Shown: positions 19,744 to 31,472, counted from the stretch's first letter. The stretch: DNA of 64,000 bases from Vanrija pseudolonga (GCF_020906515.1 NC_085851.1:930001-994000), one strand, 5' to 3'. Made by a program: numbers and translations. Notes: a model not told the origin generated them from the letters alone.

Positions 19744-21672
19744 GGTCGATCAATCTGGTGTCAGAGTGGTGTTGCGCGCTGGAGTCGTCGTCGTGCACAT
19801 GTATGTATGCGTGCGCCTTATACGTTGCTGCAGAGGCCGTTTCGAGAACCGCGTGCGCCAATTCTCAGCAGCCGCAACAAACAGCTCCCTCGCCCTTGCC
19901 CGGGTCGGGTACACGCCCTATCGCTCCCTCTCTCCGGCGGGTGTGGTCTTCTTCGCTGTTCTCCTTCACGTCACTGCGGCATCCCAGTGCTCTGCAGGCT
20001 GGCTGCTCGCATCCTCATGTTCGGCCCACAGCGCGCTGCGTGCGCGGCGCCTCAATTTATCGGCTTCGGCTGGCGACCTCCCGCGGCGCCACATTTACCC
20101 GGATACAAGTAGCGCCACTTACGACGCCCGCTGCCCATAGCCCATGGCCTGTGTCTTGGCGGATCTGACACTTGTGGGTTTGCCGACGCCGAGGGTCACG
20201 AGGTGGGCAGAGGTGCCGAGGCTACGTGCGTGTCGATCCGCGTCTCGTCTTCACGCTCGTGTCTCGTCTTCGCGCTTGACGCCATGTCTCACTACCGGGG
20301 CTGGAGTCGCATAGTGCGGGGCCGCGGCTGACATGCTCAAAGATGATACACACACCGTGTCCGATACGCCGTGCGCCGCGTGCGTCACCACGACCGCCGT
20401 CACCACCACGGCCGCTGTCACCACAACCGCTTGGCACCCACCCGTCGACAGCACCCCTCGCCCCAGAGTTTGCTTCCATCCTTGGATGCATGTCTGAATC
20501 AGGCCCCAACCACACTCACTATGGGAGAGGTGTCTGACTCAGGTCCCGCGGTCACGCGGTTCCGAAACAAACAGCCGACCCCAGTCGTAAATGCTCGGTC
20601 GAGCGAGTTGCAGCACGACCCGCACGAGCTAGGAAACAACATGCATAGAGTTTGGGGGCGGTATAGTGACTGACAAACGCGGTGGCCGGGCACCAGGAAA
20701 ACTACTCTTGGCTAGTGCGGAATGATAGTGAAGCCTATAAATCTCCGGCTGGGTGCGCCTTGTAGCAGCGATATTAGACAACGTAAAAGGTCGAGTGTAG
20801 ACAAGATAAAGTTACAATAAAGTGGTTGTCGAGAATGAAAGACATGACTGTAGGCACGCGCTGAGGCACAGTCGCGACGATGATACTGCCGAGGCCGCAG
20901 TGGTAGTGTGCTAATGATGCTGGCGGAGGAGTGGCAGGGCGCTGAAGGTGCTCCGCTGAAACGCCGCAGTTGCAAAGTCAGGCCCAAGGTCCCTCTTGAA
21001 CACTCTTGAGCACGGCCCCCCATGGACATCACATGCGAGACCCACACTGTCTCGCGTGGGTCGCCCGATTGAAGGCAACGAGCAGGGACGTAACGAAAGT
21101 GGTCGTGATCGCTGGCGGCAGGTCCTTGTCCGGGGATAAGTGTCGGAGATTGCGCACCCCCGAAAGGCTCCGAGGCACACCCACTCGATGTCCCAAAAAG
21201 CCAGCATGTCCCGCCCGCCCAGATCCATGGTCTCGGGCGTTGACAATCACTCGAGTTTCAGGTTCGTGGACGTGGTAGGTGACATGGGAGTCCCCATACC
21301 TTCCATTCCCCACGCCAACGGAACAGCAAGGAACCGGCCTAAGAAGGGCAGTGGGGAATGCGTTCTTCACGTCGTGGGCGCGGGGGGCAAGGTGACGATC
21401 TGGCTCAGCTGCAGGCGTCGTCAGCATCTACTCTGCCCGTAGACACCATGACGGTACTCACTACCCAAGCGGCATTGGACAAGGGGCGAAGAGTGGGGTC
21501 GGTCGATTGTTTTCGGGCGCCGGTGGATACAAACTTCCGACCGACACGGGCAAAGATATGGCGAGCGGGTGGGACGCAACGCATGTGACGCCCTCAGACG
21601 AGGTGATAATGGCCGGGGGAAGACCAGCCCAAGAGCGGCTGCCGAAGGAAGCGCCTTGCGACGGGCGGCGCC
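19744..21672. other. Intergenic, 1.9 kb
   Basis: The largest empty stretch in the window. It is the promoter side of the oxidase gene and the 3' side of family 1 member 4. A GTCACCAC/CCGCTGTCACCAC short repeat lies near 20385-20430. A minus-strand frame with protein-like text (DLGGRDMLAFWDIEWVCLGA) near 21130-21230 is the only hint of coding; it could be an exon of an unrecognised gene. Confidence 0.4.
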
Positions 21673-22836
21673 TCACACCGCCTTCTCCAGCCCATACTGC
21701 ATTTCGCCAACCTCTTGCCTGTACTCGGCGCAAGAGACAAACCGCATGCCTTGGACGTAATCGCGCACGTCCTCTTCGGCGACCTGCGGCGGGGCTTTGA
21801 CGCAGTTGCACTGGTAGCCGGCTTCCTCTTCTAGAAGTTGATCGACCCGGTCCACGACACCTCCACGGATGCTCTCCTCGAGCGTGGGGCCGTGCACTTC
21901 GCCGTAGGGGAGCCACAACCTGTGGTGATCTTGCACACCTACGAGCGTGATCCGCAGTGACGGTTTCGCCAATGCGTGAAGAGTGAGTGTCGCAAGGAGC
22001 TCGAGAAGCCACCCCGGCGGGCCAATGTCGCTGTCGGGCCGAGGGCAGGTCCCGCAAGTTCCCTTCTCGGCGCTGAAGAGTACGACGACCTGCTCCAGGC
22101 TATCGACGACAAAGAACCGCAGCATCGTCTGGTGATCGAGCCAAGGATGGTCGGGGTTGTAGCGAACATTAAGCGCGAAGCGCTTCACGCCCTCCTGCAC
22201 ACCTAGCGCAAAGGTGTTTGGTATCTCGGCTTCCCCGGCGCAGCAGCGGAGACAGCCCTCGACCGGCGTGAAGCTCACGACCTGGGTGGGTGGTGGAAGG
22301 CCCGGCGGCATGGCGAGTGCCACGATCCCGCGGCTTTTCCCACCGGGCAGAAAGCGAGCAGTGTGGACATGTTCGCCGAGGCTCGAGGCGTACTGCTTCA
22401 CGTTGGCCCGGAGCGGCAGGTGGAAGTCGACGACCTGGGCACGTGCCATCGCGTGGGCGGCGTTCGGGTCCCGGCAGATGCGCGACCACTTGGGCATGGC
22501 GAGGCCGAGCCGCGTGGCCGGATACGAGACGACAATGTCGGTGCCGGGGTTGGCGTCGGATACCACCAGGTGGAGGTATGCGTCGACGCGCGCCCGCAAG
22601 GCGCGGCACGTGCCCCTGAGTGCGATGAGCGCGTCGTACGGCGCATGGAAGAGGATCGCGTCCATGAGGTGTGGGAAGGCGCGGTGGTCGAGTATGTGTG
22701 CCGCCGGCGCGGATGTTGCCTCCGAGGCAAGCGGCTGTCGAGGCCTGGCGAGATCGTCGGCGCGGTCGTTATCTCGACGCGCTTTGGACGAAGGGCCGGC
22801 TTCGCACACTTCTTCGCGCGCGCGCTTTGCAGTCAT
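21673..22836 (-). CDS. Family 1 F-box-like protein, member 4
   Basis: An intronless gene of 387 residues. A basic N-terminus precedes the F-box-like segment at about residues 50-95 (FPHLMDAILFHAPYDALIAL then RGTCRALRARVDAYLHL). The middle keeps two family elements: A-Q-V-V-D-F-H-L-P-L and G-V-K-R-F-A-L-N-V-R-Y-N-P, the latter shared with members 5-7. The C-terminal motif reads F-V-S-C-A-E-Y-R-Q-E-V-G. A cluster C-G-T-C (about residue 265) and C-N-C (about residue 343) is specific to this copy. Probable substrate receptor of an SCF-type ligase by analogy; substrate unknown. Confidence 0.74.
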   Translation of the reverse strand: MTAKRAREEVCEAGPSSKARRDNDRADDLARPRQPLASEATSAPAAHILDHRAFPHLMDAILFHAPYDALIALRGTCRALRARVDAYLHLVVSDANPGTDIVVSYPATRLGLAMPKWSRICRDPNAAHAMARAQVVDFHLPLRANVKQYASSLGEHVHTARFLPGGKSRGIVALAMPPGLPPPTQVVSFTPVEGCLRCCAGEAEIPNTFALGVQEGVKRFALNVRYNPDHPWLDHQTMLRFFVVDSLEQVVVLFSAEKGTCGTCPRPDSDIGPPGWLLELLATLTLHALAKPSLRITLVGVQDHHRLWLPYGEVHGPTLEESIRGGVVDRVDQLLEEEAGYQCNCVKAPPQVAEEDVRDYVQGMRFVSCAEYRQEVGEMQYGLEKAV

Positions 22837-23825
22837 GCTGACGAGGAGTTATGGGTACGACGCCATGTGTCTTATCGTTGGGGCCTTAAGAGCGCGTCGG
22901 CGGTGGTGATAGTGGTGAGAGTCACCGTCGGTGTAATGTCAAAAGACGTTACGATCCGCCTCGGCAGTGGCTCGGGTATGAAATATGATGTTGATGAGAA
23001 GAGTGCAATGCCGAGAGTGGAGCGAGGAGAGTGTGGAGACGTGTGGAGGATGTGCAGGCAGAGCAGTGACGGATGGCGCGATGCGAGTTGCCAGTCAGCA
23101 GCCGATGGCAAAAGTGGAGGCACGGGTGGAGGTTTAGCCACCCAGCCCACGGCCCCGTCGGTCGGCTAGGGCCGGTCCGCGCGGCGTCGGCAGCGGCGAT
23201 GGCTCGGCGCTGGAGGGAGCTTGGCCGTCGGGGTCGCTTCGTCTTATCAGGGCGAGCGAGGTGGAGCTGTGCGTCAGGAAGGGAAGCGAGAGAGGGCGAG
23301 GGCGACAAAGACAGAGTGACGAGACAAAAGGCAAAGTGACTGTGTGCTCGGACACGGAAGTCGGCTTTGCAAAAATGGAAAAAAAAAGTGGAGGCCGTTG
23401 GACATGCCGCCATGCCGCAGTTCGCGGTTGGTCACGTGCGACTCCCTTTGACGACTTTGGGGGCATCACAGCTCCTATGCATGCAGGTCAAGCTGCGAGG
23501 GGGGCTGCGGTCATGCATGCGCTTGGTCGTGCCACCTTAGGATGCATGATTTGATAACGTCTTGGCGCTGTGAACGGACGACAGTGGCCCGCGGCCCGCC
23601 CGCCTCGGCTGCGGCCCGGCCCCGAGGTGGATGTGTGGAGGGATCTCTCGGATGTAGGCAGGAAAGGTCCTAACCTTCGTCATCACGGCTCAAAGCCACC
23701 TCCACTCCGCAGCTGAGCTCAGGCGAGGAACTGCAGAGGCAGCCACCCTCCAGTGGGGTCTGTGGAGGCAGCCTTGCCCAGTGCCATGCAATGCAATGCA
23801 AGTGTCTAGTATTGTCTCTTCTGAT
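22837..23825. other. Intergenic, 989 bp
   Basis: Upstream of family 1 member 4 and downstream of the mitochondrial carrier. It contains an A-run (GCAAAAATGGAAAAAAAAAGTGG, near 23369) and GC-rich tracts near 23580-23630. No coding or RNA signal is convincing. Confidence 0.4.
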
Positions 23826-25261
23826 CTACTTTGCGCCCGCGTAGCGCATCACTCCCTCCCATACCGCCAGCGCCGCCGCGTTGGTGGGGAACGCCCGCAG
23901 TGCGACCGGGACGAAGCCCTGCGCTGTCAGCTCCTGCCACGACCGCGGCTCCGACAGCACGTACCTTGTAAAAGTTCTTTATCCGAGTGCCAGAGTTCCA
24001 CCCCAGCCCGCGAGCTGGGTCGTACCCTTCCCTCCAAACCTGGCGGTAGGCGTCAAACACGCCCTTGTATCGTGGGTTCTTGATGTTGTCCGCCATGATT
24101 CGGTTTTTGATGTTGTCCATAGCTGCGGTGTGAGCAAAGCTCGTCGGAGCGGCAAACAGGCGACTCACGCAAAGCCATGAGCCAGTACATATTCGACGCC
24201 ATGCCGCCAGCGAAGAAGTTGGCAGCACCAGGGGACAGCTCCCACGAAGTCCCCTTCCAGGTCGCAAACCACCTGTTGAAGATCTCAAAGCCTGTGGCGT
24301 CAGCTATACCCACTTATCGTAGCTCACCTCCAAACATCGCTGCAAAACTAGACCGGTACATGAAGCTCGAACCCAGGCCGCGCCACATGCCCGTTATTCC
24401 CTGCGTCTGCACCGTCTGCTTGACGACGTCGATCGGGCCGCTGAACTGCCGCGGCGTGCCCTCGGGCTGCACGAGTTGGAGCTGGAGCTTGGCCTTGATC
24501 GTTTCTGTGGGGTGTGCGACGGATGCGCTGAGGGTGAGCGCTGTCTTGGCTGTCGATTGGGAGGACTGCACAGCTGACTCACTTGGTCCACCCAGCAAAC
24601 AGGCCCGCGATACTGTGTCCCAGCAATGACAGCCGCTCGTCCTCTGGCCCATCGCCGACCGTGCCGGGGATGCGCTCGGCAAACCCGTGGTCTTTCAAGA
24701 ATGCGCGGTAGTTGTGCAGACTGGTGGGTGAGCGAGATAAGAGTGGCTGCGACCCACCTGCCCATCAAGATCGAGTCGGTGATGCCCCACGAGATGGCGG
24801 GCACCGACGCGCCCTTGTACACTGCGAGCGGGCCTTCCTTGCTCACAGTCTTCTTCAGGCAGTCCCACGCGCCGTTGAAGGTGCCTTTTGGTGCGCATTG
24901 CAGGCGAGTCTGCGGTCAGGTCGTGTTGGGGCTGCCGTGCTCACTTTAATGGTATCGAACGGGTGGCCTGGGTGTGTCAGCTAAGGAAGCAGGGGCGCCC
25001 GCAAGCTGACTTACCAACTACCAACTGCACGGCGCGAGTGTCAGCTCCATTTACCAAAACGCAAGCTACGCTGCACGCACTTTTGTCCACCTGAGCCTGT
25101 CAGCACACGCCATCCACCACCACCCCAACCTACCCAGAAAGAATACCCGCCGCGAAGCCGATGAACGGCGCGTGCCCCTTCTCGGGCTTTTCGGGGAAGA
25201 TGCTCTCGCCCTCGGGGTCGAGAACGGCCTCGGGCACGATAGTGTCGGTGGGCTTCGACAT
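23826..25261 (-). CDS. Mitochondrial carrier (SLC25) with ten exons including two of 10 nt
   Basis: Exons: 25261-25134, 25090-25081, 25024-25015, 24967-24945, 24909-24758, 24720-24583, 24527-24328, 24291-24169, 24122-23965 and 23918-23826. All phases agree and give 344 residues. The three carrier signatures are P-F-D-T-I-K-T-R, P-T-E-T-I-K-A-K and P-M-D-N-I-K-N-R, one per repeat, so the protein has three repeats and six helices in the inner mitochondrial membrane. Exons 2 and 3 are 10 nt each and together encode the end of helix 1 (W-T-K-L-V-V-G). Nine introns (35-56 nt) occupy about 400 of 1436 bases. The substrate is unassigned; carnitine-, ornithine- or amino-acid-type carriers are all possible. 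Confidence 0.9.
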
Positions 25262-25646
25262 TGTAGGTGTCGGCGCCGGCGCGAGAGCACAAAAGTGGAA
25301 AAGATGGAGAGGTTGGAAGAAAGTGAGATGGGGGTGATTGCGACTTATCGTCGCGTCGGGTGGAGGTGGGGCACATTCGACTCACCTCACCCGTAAATCT
25401 CACCCGTCAAGTCACCATCACCTCACCAGTCTTCATCTCGTCCATTCGTCTCGTCCATTCGTTTGCATCGCTTGCATGTGCATGCTGTAGCTGGCAGACA
25501 CTCGGGTGTCTACTAACCACACGACATCGTACCACTGAGATAGAAGCCATGCCCGATAGCCGCTTGTAGCGCTGCATCCTGCCTCCCTCCTGATCTCCAT
25601 TCCCCGGTCCCGGAGCAGATGTGCATGCAATGTGTCCTAACTGCCC
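25262..25646. other. Intergenic, 385 bp
   Basis: Promoter side of the carrier gene and 3' side of the monooxygenase gene. Contains CTCGTCCATTCGT repeated in tandem near 25437-25463. Nothing else seen. Confidence 0.4.
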
Positions 25647-27213
25647 CTACAACGTCCGCTTCCCTTCGGACGGAGCGGAGTCGGCCTTTGACTCAGCCTT
25701 AGCCTTCCCCCGCGATGCCGCGCTCGCCTCTGCCCGCGCCTCGGCGTTGACCCTCGCCCACATGGCCTTCCTCCTCTGGTGGCCCTCCTCGAACGCGTCG
25801 GTCCACTCGGGGCGGAACTTGGGCAGCTTGCGCCCGACGCCAGGCGCGCCGTCGCCGGCGAGCTTGCGCACCGTCTCAAAGTACTCCTCAAAGTCGGGGA
25901 CGACGGCCATGAAGCGCGTGCCGTCGCCGTGCGTTGCAATCCGGGCCACCTCCCACGCGCGCTGCTCCTCGACGGGCGGGAGCGTACCCCTCCCAGCTAG
26001 CAGACGCGCGGCATACACCGCCTGCCACTCGTAGATCTTGAACGTGAGCCCCGCACCGACCTTGCCGACGAACAGCAGCGTCGGGTCGCGCTGCCACACT
26101 ACGTGCTGGTACAGCTCGATCACGCGGTTGTTGCGCACCGTCACCTGCGGCAGGAACGGCTGGCTGCTGCTGTACCCCGTGCCGAAGATGATGTGGTCGA
26201 CATTGTCGATATGCGTCCCGTCCACCAGGTGCGCGGTGCGTCCGCTGATATGGCTGATGGTCGGGTGGTTGTGGATCTTTGGGTGTTCGACCGCTATGCT
26301 GCCAAAGTAGCGGTTATAGTTGCGCCCGACGTTGATGGAGTGCACCTCTCCCGCGGTTTGCGTGAGGTCGACGGCGATGTCGGCTGCTGATACGGACGCA
26401 CCGACGACGACCACGCGCTGAAGTCAGCTACGGCCCTCCCATCCTCAACACCCACCTTTCCCCTGTACCCCTCCCGCCCACGATAGTGCTTGCTGTGAAT
26501 GACGCTGCGCGGCTGGTCCTGTTCCAACTCCTCCAAGCCGTCAATCTTGGGGATCCACGGGACCCAGAAGTGGCCAGCAGCGACGACGACGGCGTCGAAC
26601 CACTCGGCCCACCAGTAGTCGCCATCACCCTCCGGCCTCCGCAGTGTGATCTTCCACTGGTCGCCAATCTTCTCCACGCGCTCCACGGTGGTGTTGTACG
26701 ACACGAGGTCAGCGTACCCCTTCCGGTCGAACAGGCTGACAACATAGCCGCGCACCACGCGCCACGGGCGGAACGGCGTGTCCTCGCCGTGCATGCGGGC
26801 GGACCACGCGCTGTACTCGGTCGGGAACGGCTCCTGCGTAAACTCCATCGTGAGCCCGTGCACGTTCGTCTCGAGGTACGGGTAGATGGACGACTCGGAG
26901 TGGGCTGCCGGGCCGGCCGGTGGTGCGCGCGCCGGGAGCTCGGAGGGCACGGCTCGCGGCGGGTCGGCCGTGCGCGCCGCCAGGCTGTCAAAGTCTGACA
27001 GGGGCGTCGGTTCCCCGTCCTCGTCGATCCTGGAATGTCAGCGAGTAGAAAGGGTGTGGAGGGGCTCGCTCACCAGCACCCGCCTGGCGCTTCACGCCGC
27101 TCGAATACCCGGATCACGTCAAACGCCTGCTCCTGCGCCAGCGCATCGACCGTAATTGCCCCGGCGGGCCCAGCGCCGATGACAGCGACGCGCTTGACGG
27201 GCATGTCAGCCAT
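25647..27213 (-). CDS. Flavin-containing monooxygenase (FMO-like)
   Basis: Exons 27213-27074, 27029-26456 and 26417-25647 (introns 44 and 38 nt) give 494 residues. The FAD-binding G-x-G-x-x-G appears as V-I-G-A-G-P-A-G at residues 9-16, followed by E-R-R-E-A-P-G-G-C-W. An FMO-type H-S-K-H-Y-R precedes the second Rossmann motif V-V-V-G-A-S-V-S-A for NADPH. F-G-T-G-Y-S-S-S-Q matches the family's ATG-containing motif. Such enzymes oxygenate soft nucleophiles (N or S) or act as Baeyer-Villiger oxidases; the class here is N/S-type. The C-terminal 35 residues are Ala/Glu/Lys-rich and divergent. It lies head-to-tail with an MFS gene and near a TauD homologue. Confidence 0.88.
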
Positions 27214-27444
27214 GTGAGTGATGTTGAAACGACAAGATCAGTGCCAAGAGAGCAACACGTCGGGATGGTGGACTGTCTGCAGGAGGAGATCCGGCCAATC
27301 GGGTAACACATGTCGGGTCTCGGGTAACAAACATGTCTTATCTCGCCTTGCTCTCGGAACGAGGCTCCACATTGTGCATCTCCGACACTCGTCGCTCGTA
27401 CGCTCTACACTCGCACGAGCACCACAGCCAAAGACCGAACCTGA

Positions 27445-29457
27445 CTAGACCTTCAAGTCTTCGTTGACGCCGTCGCTGCTCTGCTCGTCGCGAGCGTCCG
27501 ATCCCTCGTCGTCCGCCCTCACCTTCAACCCCTTCAGCTTGTCCCTGCGAAGCAACCACAGCACGGCCGTCGTCCACGCCACTGATGTCAGCTTACCCAG
27601 CTCTCCCCACACTCACCAAGGACGCACTGCAGGCCGATCTGGCTCGCGTAGCCCTTCTTCGCCGCGGGAAAGTCGCTGTCGTCAGCTTGGCCCTTCACAC
27701 CTTCACGCACGTGGTCTTCCAGTAGAAGAGGGGACCGATACACTGCATGATGTACGCGAGGTCGTTGGCCCACGCGACGAGGATTGCGCGCGTCTCGGTG
27801 TCCTCGCTCGCCTCGTTGATCCACGCCAGAATGAGCGCGCCTGCGCCGCCCTAAGCGTCAGCTACGCCCAGACTCGACACTCACGCCGCTCTGCAGGAGC
27901 CAGTAGAGCGCGTAGTGCGTCTTGATGCTGCCGTACAGCGGGATCTGGCGCAGCGAGATGACCCACGCGAGCTGGGCATGTCAGTCCCCCACCACCTCGA
28001 AGAAGCATTTACGGTGATGAACGCGCCGATGTAGATGAACGGCCAGCGGCGGCCCTTGAAGGGCCCGTCGGACAGCCATGCGAACACGAGCCCGCCGGTG
28101 ATCCACAGCGCGGTCGTGATGGTCGGGTCTGGGGTCAGCGCCGCCCAGGTGCCCACTTACATGTGTTGATCTGCGGCACGGTGTACGTGCGCCCCGGGAC
28201 AGGCGGGTTGGTCTTGGAGTTGAAGCTCTGCATGTCAGCCTGCACTGAGACTCCAGCGCACCTTGAGCCAGAACCCCATCGGGTTCTGGCCGAACCCGTT
28301 GTTCCAGAGGACGTAGAGCATGGCTTTTGTCAGTGTCGCATTGGCGCTGAGACCCACGCATCATGTACGTCTTCCAAGACGTGAACAGAGTCACCAGCTT
28401 GGCCCTCGTCCAAGGCTCTTTGCCCTTGCGCCCCGCGCGCAGCATGCGCTCCTTGGCGAGCTCGTGTTCCTTCCATCAGCCCGGCAGCATACCCCACCCA
28501 CCTCTTCGGTCAACCACCAGTCCTTGGCGTCCTGCAACGGCAGACCAGGGAGGAAGAAGAAGCTCGCCACGGCCACAGGGAGGGTGACGATGGCGTCGAT
28601 GATGAACATCTGTCATCAGCCCTGCCCACCCTGCCCCACTCACCCATCGCCACCCCGCGAGCCCGTTCACCCCGTTGAGGTTCTTGAACGCCGCTGCCTG
28701 GAGATATCCGCTGAACATGGGCCCACTGCCGCCCGCCACCCAGAAGATGACGCTCCGCTTGCCGATCTCGCGCGAGGTGTACCATCCGCCAAGGATGTAG
28801 TGGATGCCGGGGTAGAAGCCCGACTCGAACAGGCCGATGAGGAAGCGGAGGGCGTAGAGGGCTTGGTGGCTGGGGTTAGGGTGCGCAAGTGGCTGTGACT
28901 CACTTTTTGATGGCGTAGCATGCGAGGGTGCACACTCCCCATCCGAGTTCCAGCTTTCGTCAGTGCCGCCCGCAGATGGCAGTAAGCTTACCGCTGGCAG
29001 GACGTAGCGCGCCGGTACGCGCGTGAGGAGCAGGTTACACGGGACCTGCCCGATCACATAGCCGACAGTGTACAGGGTATTGGCGGTGACGAGCTCGTTG
29101 CCCAGCATGCCGAGGTCCTCCTTCATGCCAGAGAGGAACGCGTTCGTCACATTGGCTGCGGGGGTGAGCGTGATTACAAGCATGGACTGACGCACCCTGG
29201 TCGAGATTTCTGAAGCAGAGTGTCAGGACTCGCAGCCATACAACGCATCTACGCACTTGAGAAAGTAGCCGACCTGTCCTAGTCAGTGCGCCGCCGGCCG
29301 AGGAACCCACCGAGGCCAGAGTGAGGATCACCGCGTCGACCTTGAACAGCAGCTTGCGCTCCTCGGGGGGCAGGTCGAACGTGTCCCAGATCTTGCCCTT
29401 CCATGTGCTGGTCGGGGGTGCCGGCTCGGCCTTGACGACGTCCAGCTCGGAGCCCAT
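27445..29457 (-). CDS. MFS transporter, Dal5 type, heavily fragmented by introns
   Basis: Starts at ATG 29457 and ends at TAG 27445-27447. Early exons are readable: after the first exon (ending T-L-A-S) come exons of 17 nt (29273-29257) and 14 nt (29209-29196), restoring V-G-Y-F-L-K-N-L-D-Q-A-N-V-T-N-A, the family signature. Then follow exons with K-E-D-L-G-M-L-G, G-L-F-E-S-G-F-Y-P-G, the W-W-L-T-E-E loop, Y-V-L-W-N-N-G-F-G-Q-N-P and further helices. I count at least a dozen exons; later junctions are approximate. Dal5 relatives include yeast Seo1/Soa1-type sulfur compound importers, which fits the divergent TauD homologue at 30041, but this is inference. The C-terminus is acidic and cytosolic. 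Confidence 0.85.
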
Positions 29458-30040
29458 CGCGGTGGTAGGTTGTAGACGTGCTGCTTTCGCTCCCCGTCGG
29501 TATTAATACTGTGCCACGGTCAGCTTGGCCTGCGCCGGGGGACTACTATCGTGCCACAAAGGGCATGTCGCCATTGTCTCATGCACTCACGTTGCACATC
29601 CAAGCTTCACCCGGAGACCCGTGTGTTCGCGACGACCACGGCAGCGGCAACGCGGAACGAGTCAACTCCGCCACATCCACGCCGACTGCCACTCAATCTG
29701 CGAGGCGGAGCAGCGCCCGCCCGGCGGATCACGCCATTGCCGCCCGCGCCAAGTTCATCGACATCCGGTATCAACCCCCGCCGAGCGGCATCCCGGCGCC
29801 ATTGGCTGGCGATAGGCTTGATCAGCCCGCCGGAGGGGGTGATGGCGCTGAACGTGGCCTTCGGGCGTGGCGGCTGGATTCGTGCGTCGTTGTGTCTGTG
29901 GCGACATGGCAGATGCGACTCGGAGATGGGCGCGCCGAGATACTGTGCCGCTGTGCGTGTGCTTGACATCCACGGAGCGGACAGTCGTGATGCATAAATG
30001 ACGACGCTGCAGCCTCACGACGGCCACCCCACTGACCACG
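29458..30040. promoter_or_regulatory. Divergent promoter region between MFS and TauD-like genes, 583 bp
   Basis: The two genes start back to back, so this stretch must contain both promoters and would allow co-regulation. The AT-rich GTATTAATACTG lies at about 29501-29512, some 45-55 bases before the MFS start. No specific factor-binding site can be named with confidence. Confidence 0.5.
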
Positions 30041-31295
30041 ATGACCGCCGCCACCACCCCCGAGAACAGGTCGTCCAACGGCAAGGAGTTCCGCATCTCG
30101 TCCCGCACGAGGGGTAAGTGAACCCTCGCGGCACGAGCTGACTCCAGACCGCCTCGTCGCGGCCGGCATCGACCTGTCGAACGGGTACCCCTACTACCCG
30201 ACCAAGCCCGCGTCTCTGAACGCAGCCAAAGCTTTCGCCCAGCCCTTCGAGTACGCGGACGCAGCGGCGCGCGCGAGTTCGCTGTCCCCGCTGGCCGAAG
30301 TCGCCGAGCTGGTCGACCTGACGCCACACATCGGGACCGAGATCCGCGGGCTCCAGCTCGCCAGCCTCACCGACGCGCAGAAGGACGCCCTCGCGCTCCT
30401 CGTCGCGCAGCGCGGCGTCGTCTTCCTCCGCGACCAGGAGATCACGCCGCAGGAGCAGCTCGCGCTCGGGGAGTACTGGGGCAAAGTACACCACCACCCC
30501 TCGGCCGGCGTGCTCCCCGGCCTGCCGGGGGTACAGACCATCTCGGACGAGCTGCTGCGCCAGCATGGCGAGCTCGTCGACTTTCGTAACCCGTGCAGCG
30601 AGCAGGAGTGGCACACGAGGTAGGCCCGCCGCGCTGTGGCATACCTGACGCTAGCCTCGCCCACGAGCCCCAGCCACCGGGATACACGCACCTGCACTAC
30701 GACTCGACGCCGCCCACGGGCGGCGACACGACCTTCTCGTCCGGCTACGTCGCGTACGACAAGCTCTCGCCCCCGCTCCAGGCGTTCGTCGACACACTCG
30801 AGGGACTGTACCGCTCCGCGCACGTGTACACGAACCCCGCCGACCCCGACGGGCTCAAGGTGCCCATCGTGACTGCGCACCCGCTGGTACGCACCCACCC
30901 CGTCACGGGGTGGAAGAGCCTGTTCGTCAACAGGCGGTACATGGTCGGCATCAAGGGCTTGACTGCTGCCGACTCGGACGCGTTGCTTGAGCATGTAAGT
31001 GGCCCGAGGGGGTGGCGCTGACCCCAAGCTCTGGAGGACGTATGAGACGGCGTTTGAAGGACAGGTGCGGTTCCGCTGGACTCCGGGCACGTCGGCCATC
31101 TGGGACGCGCGGTCCACCATCGACTCGACAGCGTCAGACACGGTCGACGACACGACCGGACAGCACCGCCACGCCACTCGCGTTACCACGCTCGCCGAGG
31201 TGCCTCTTCCTGCCTCAGCGGGGCAGAGCCGCCGCGTCGCGTTGGGGCTCGACCCGGGTGTGGTGCAGGAGCAGGGGCGGGTCAAGTACTACTAG
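30041..31295 (+). CDS. TauD/TfdA-family dioxygenase homologue lacking two Fe ligands
   Basis: Exons 30041-30113, 30148-30619, 30655-30994 and 31029-31295 (introns 34, 35, 34 nt) give 383 residues. Family features are clear: R-G-V-V-F-L-R-D-Q, L-G-E-Y-W-G, E-Q-E-W-H-T, E-P-Q-P-P-G-Y, P-P-T-G-G-D-T and the C-terminal W-D-A-R-S-T-I-D...H-R-H-A-T-R. In active members iron is held by H-x-D and a distal His in W-D-N-R-x-x-x-H. Here the first site is H-T-S (the Ser codon spans the second splice) and the distal site is Asp. The 2-oxoglutarate Arg remains. The protein may be catalytically dead or altered. It pairs divergently with a Dal5-type transporter. Confidence 0.85.
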
Positions 31296-31472
31296 GTTGT
31301 GTGAGCTGGGAATGCATAAGGGTTAACTGGCATCAGACATTTTCCGTGGTGTACATGTATCCTTTCCGTGGTGTATCCGCCCAAACACATGCATACTTCA
31401 CATTCGATACTAGCTTCTGACAACGCTCTCGTCTTCAAACCCACACCTCACCTGCTCCTAACTGGTTGACAC

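Noticed and set aside
20911-21427. Overlapping minus-strand frames of 111 and 132 codons
   Set aside because: Some protein-like text in one of them, but two frames compete, no splice partner is found and no family is recognised.
30194-31285. Minus-strand 363-codon frame
   Set aside because: Antisense to the TauD-like gene and crosses its introns without regard to splice sites.
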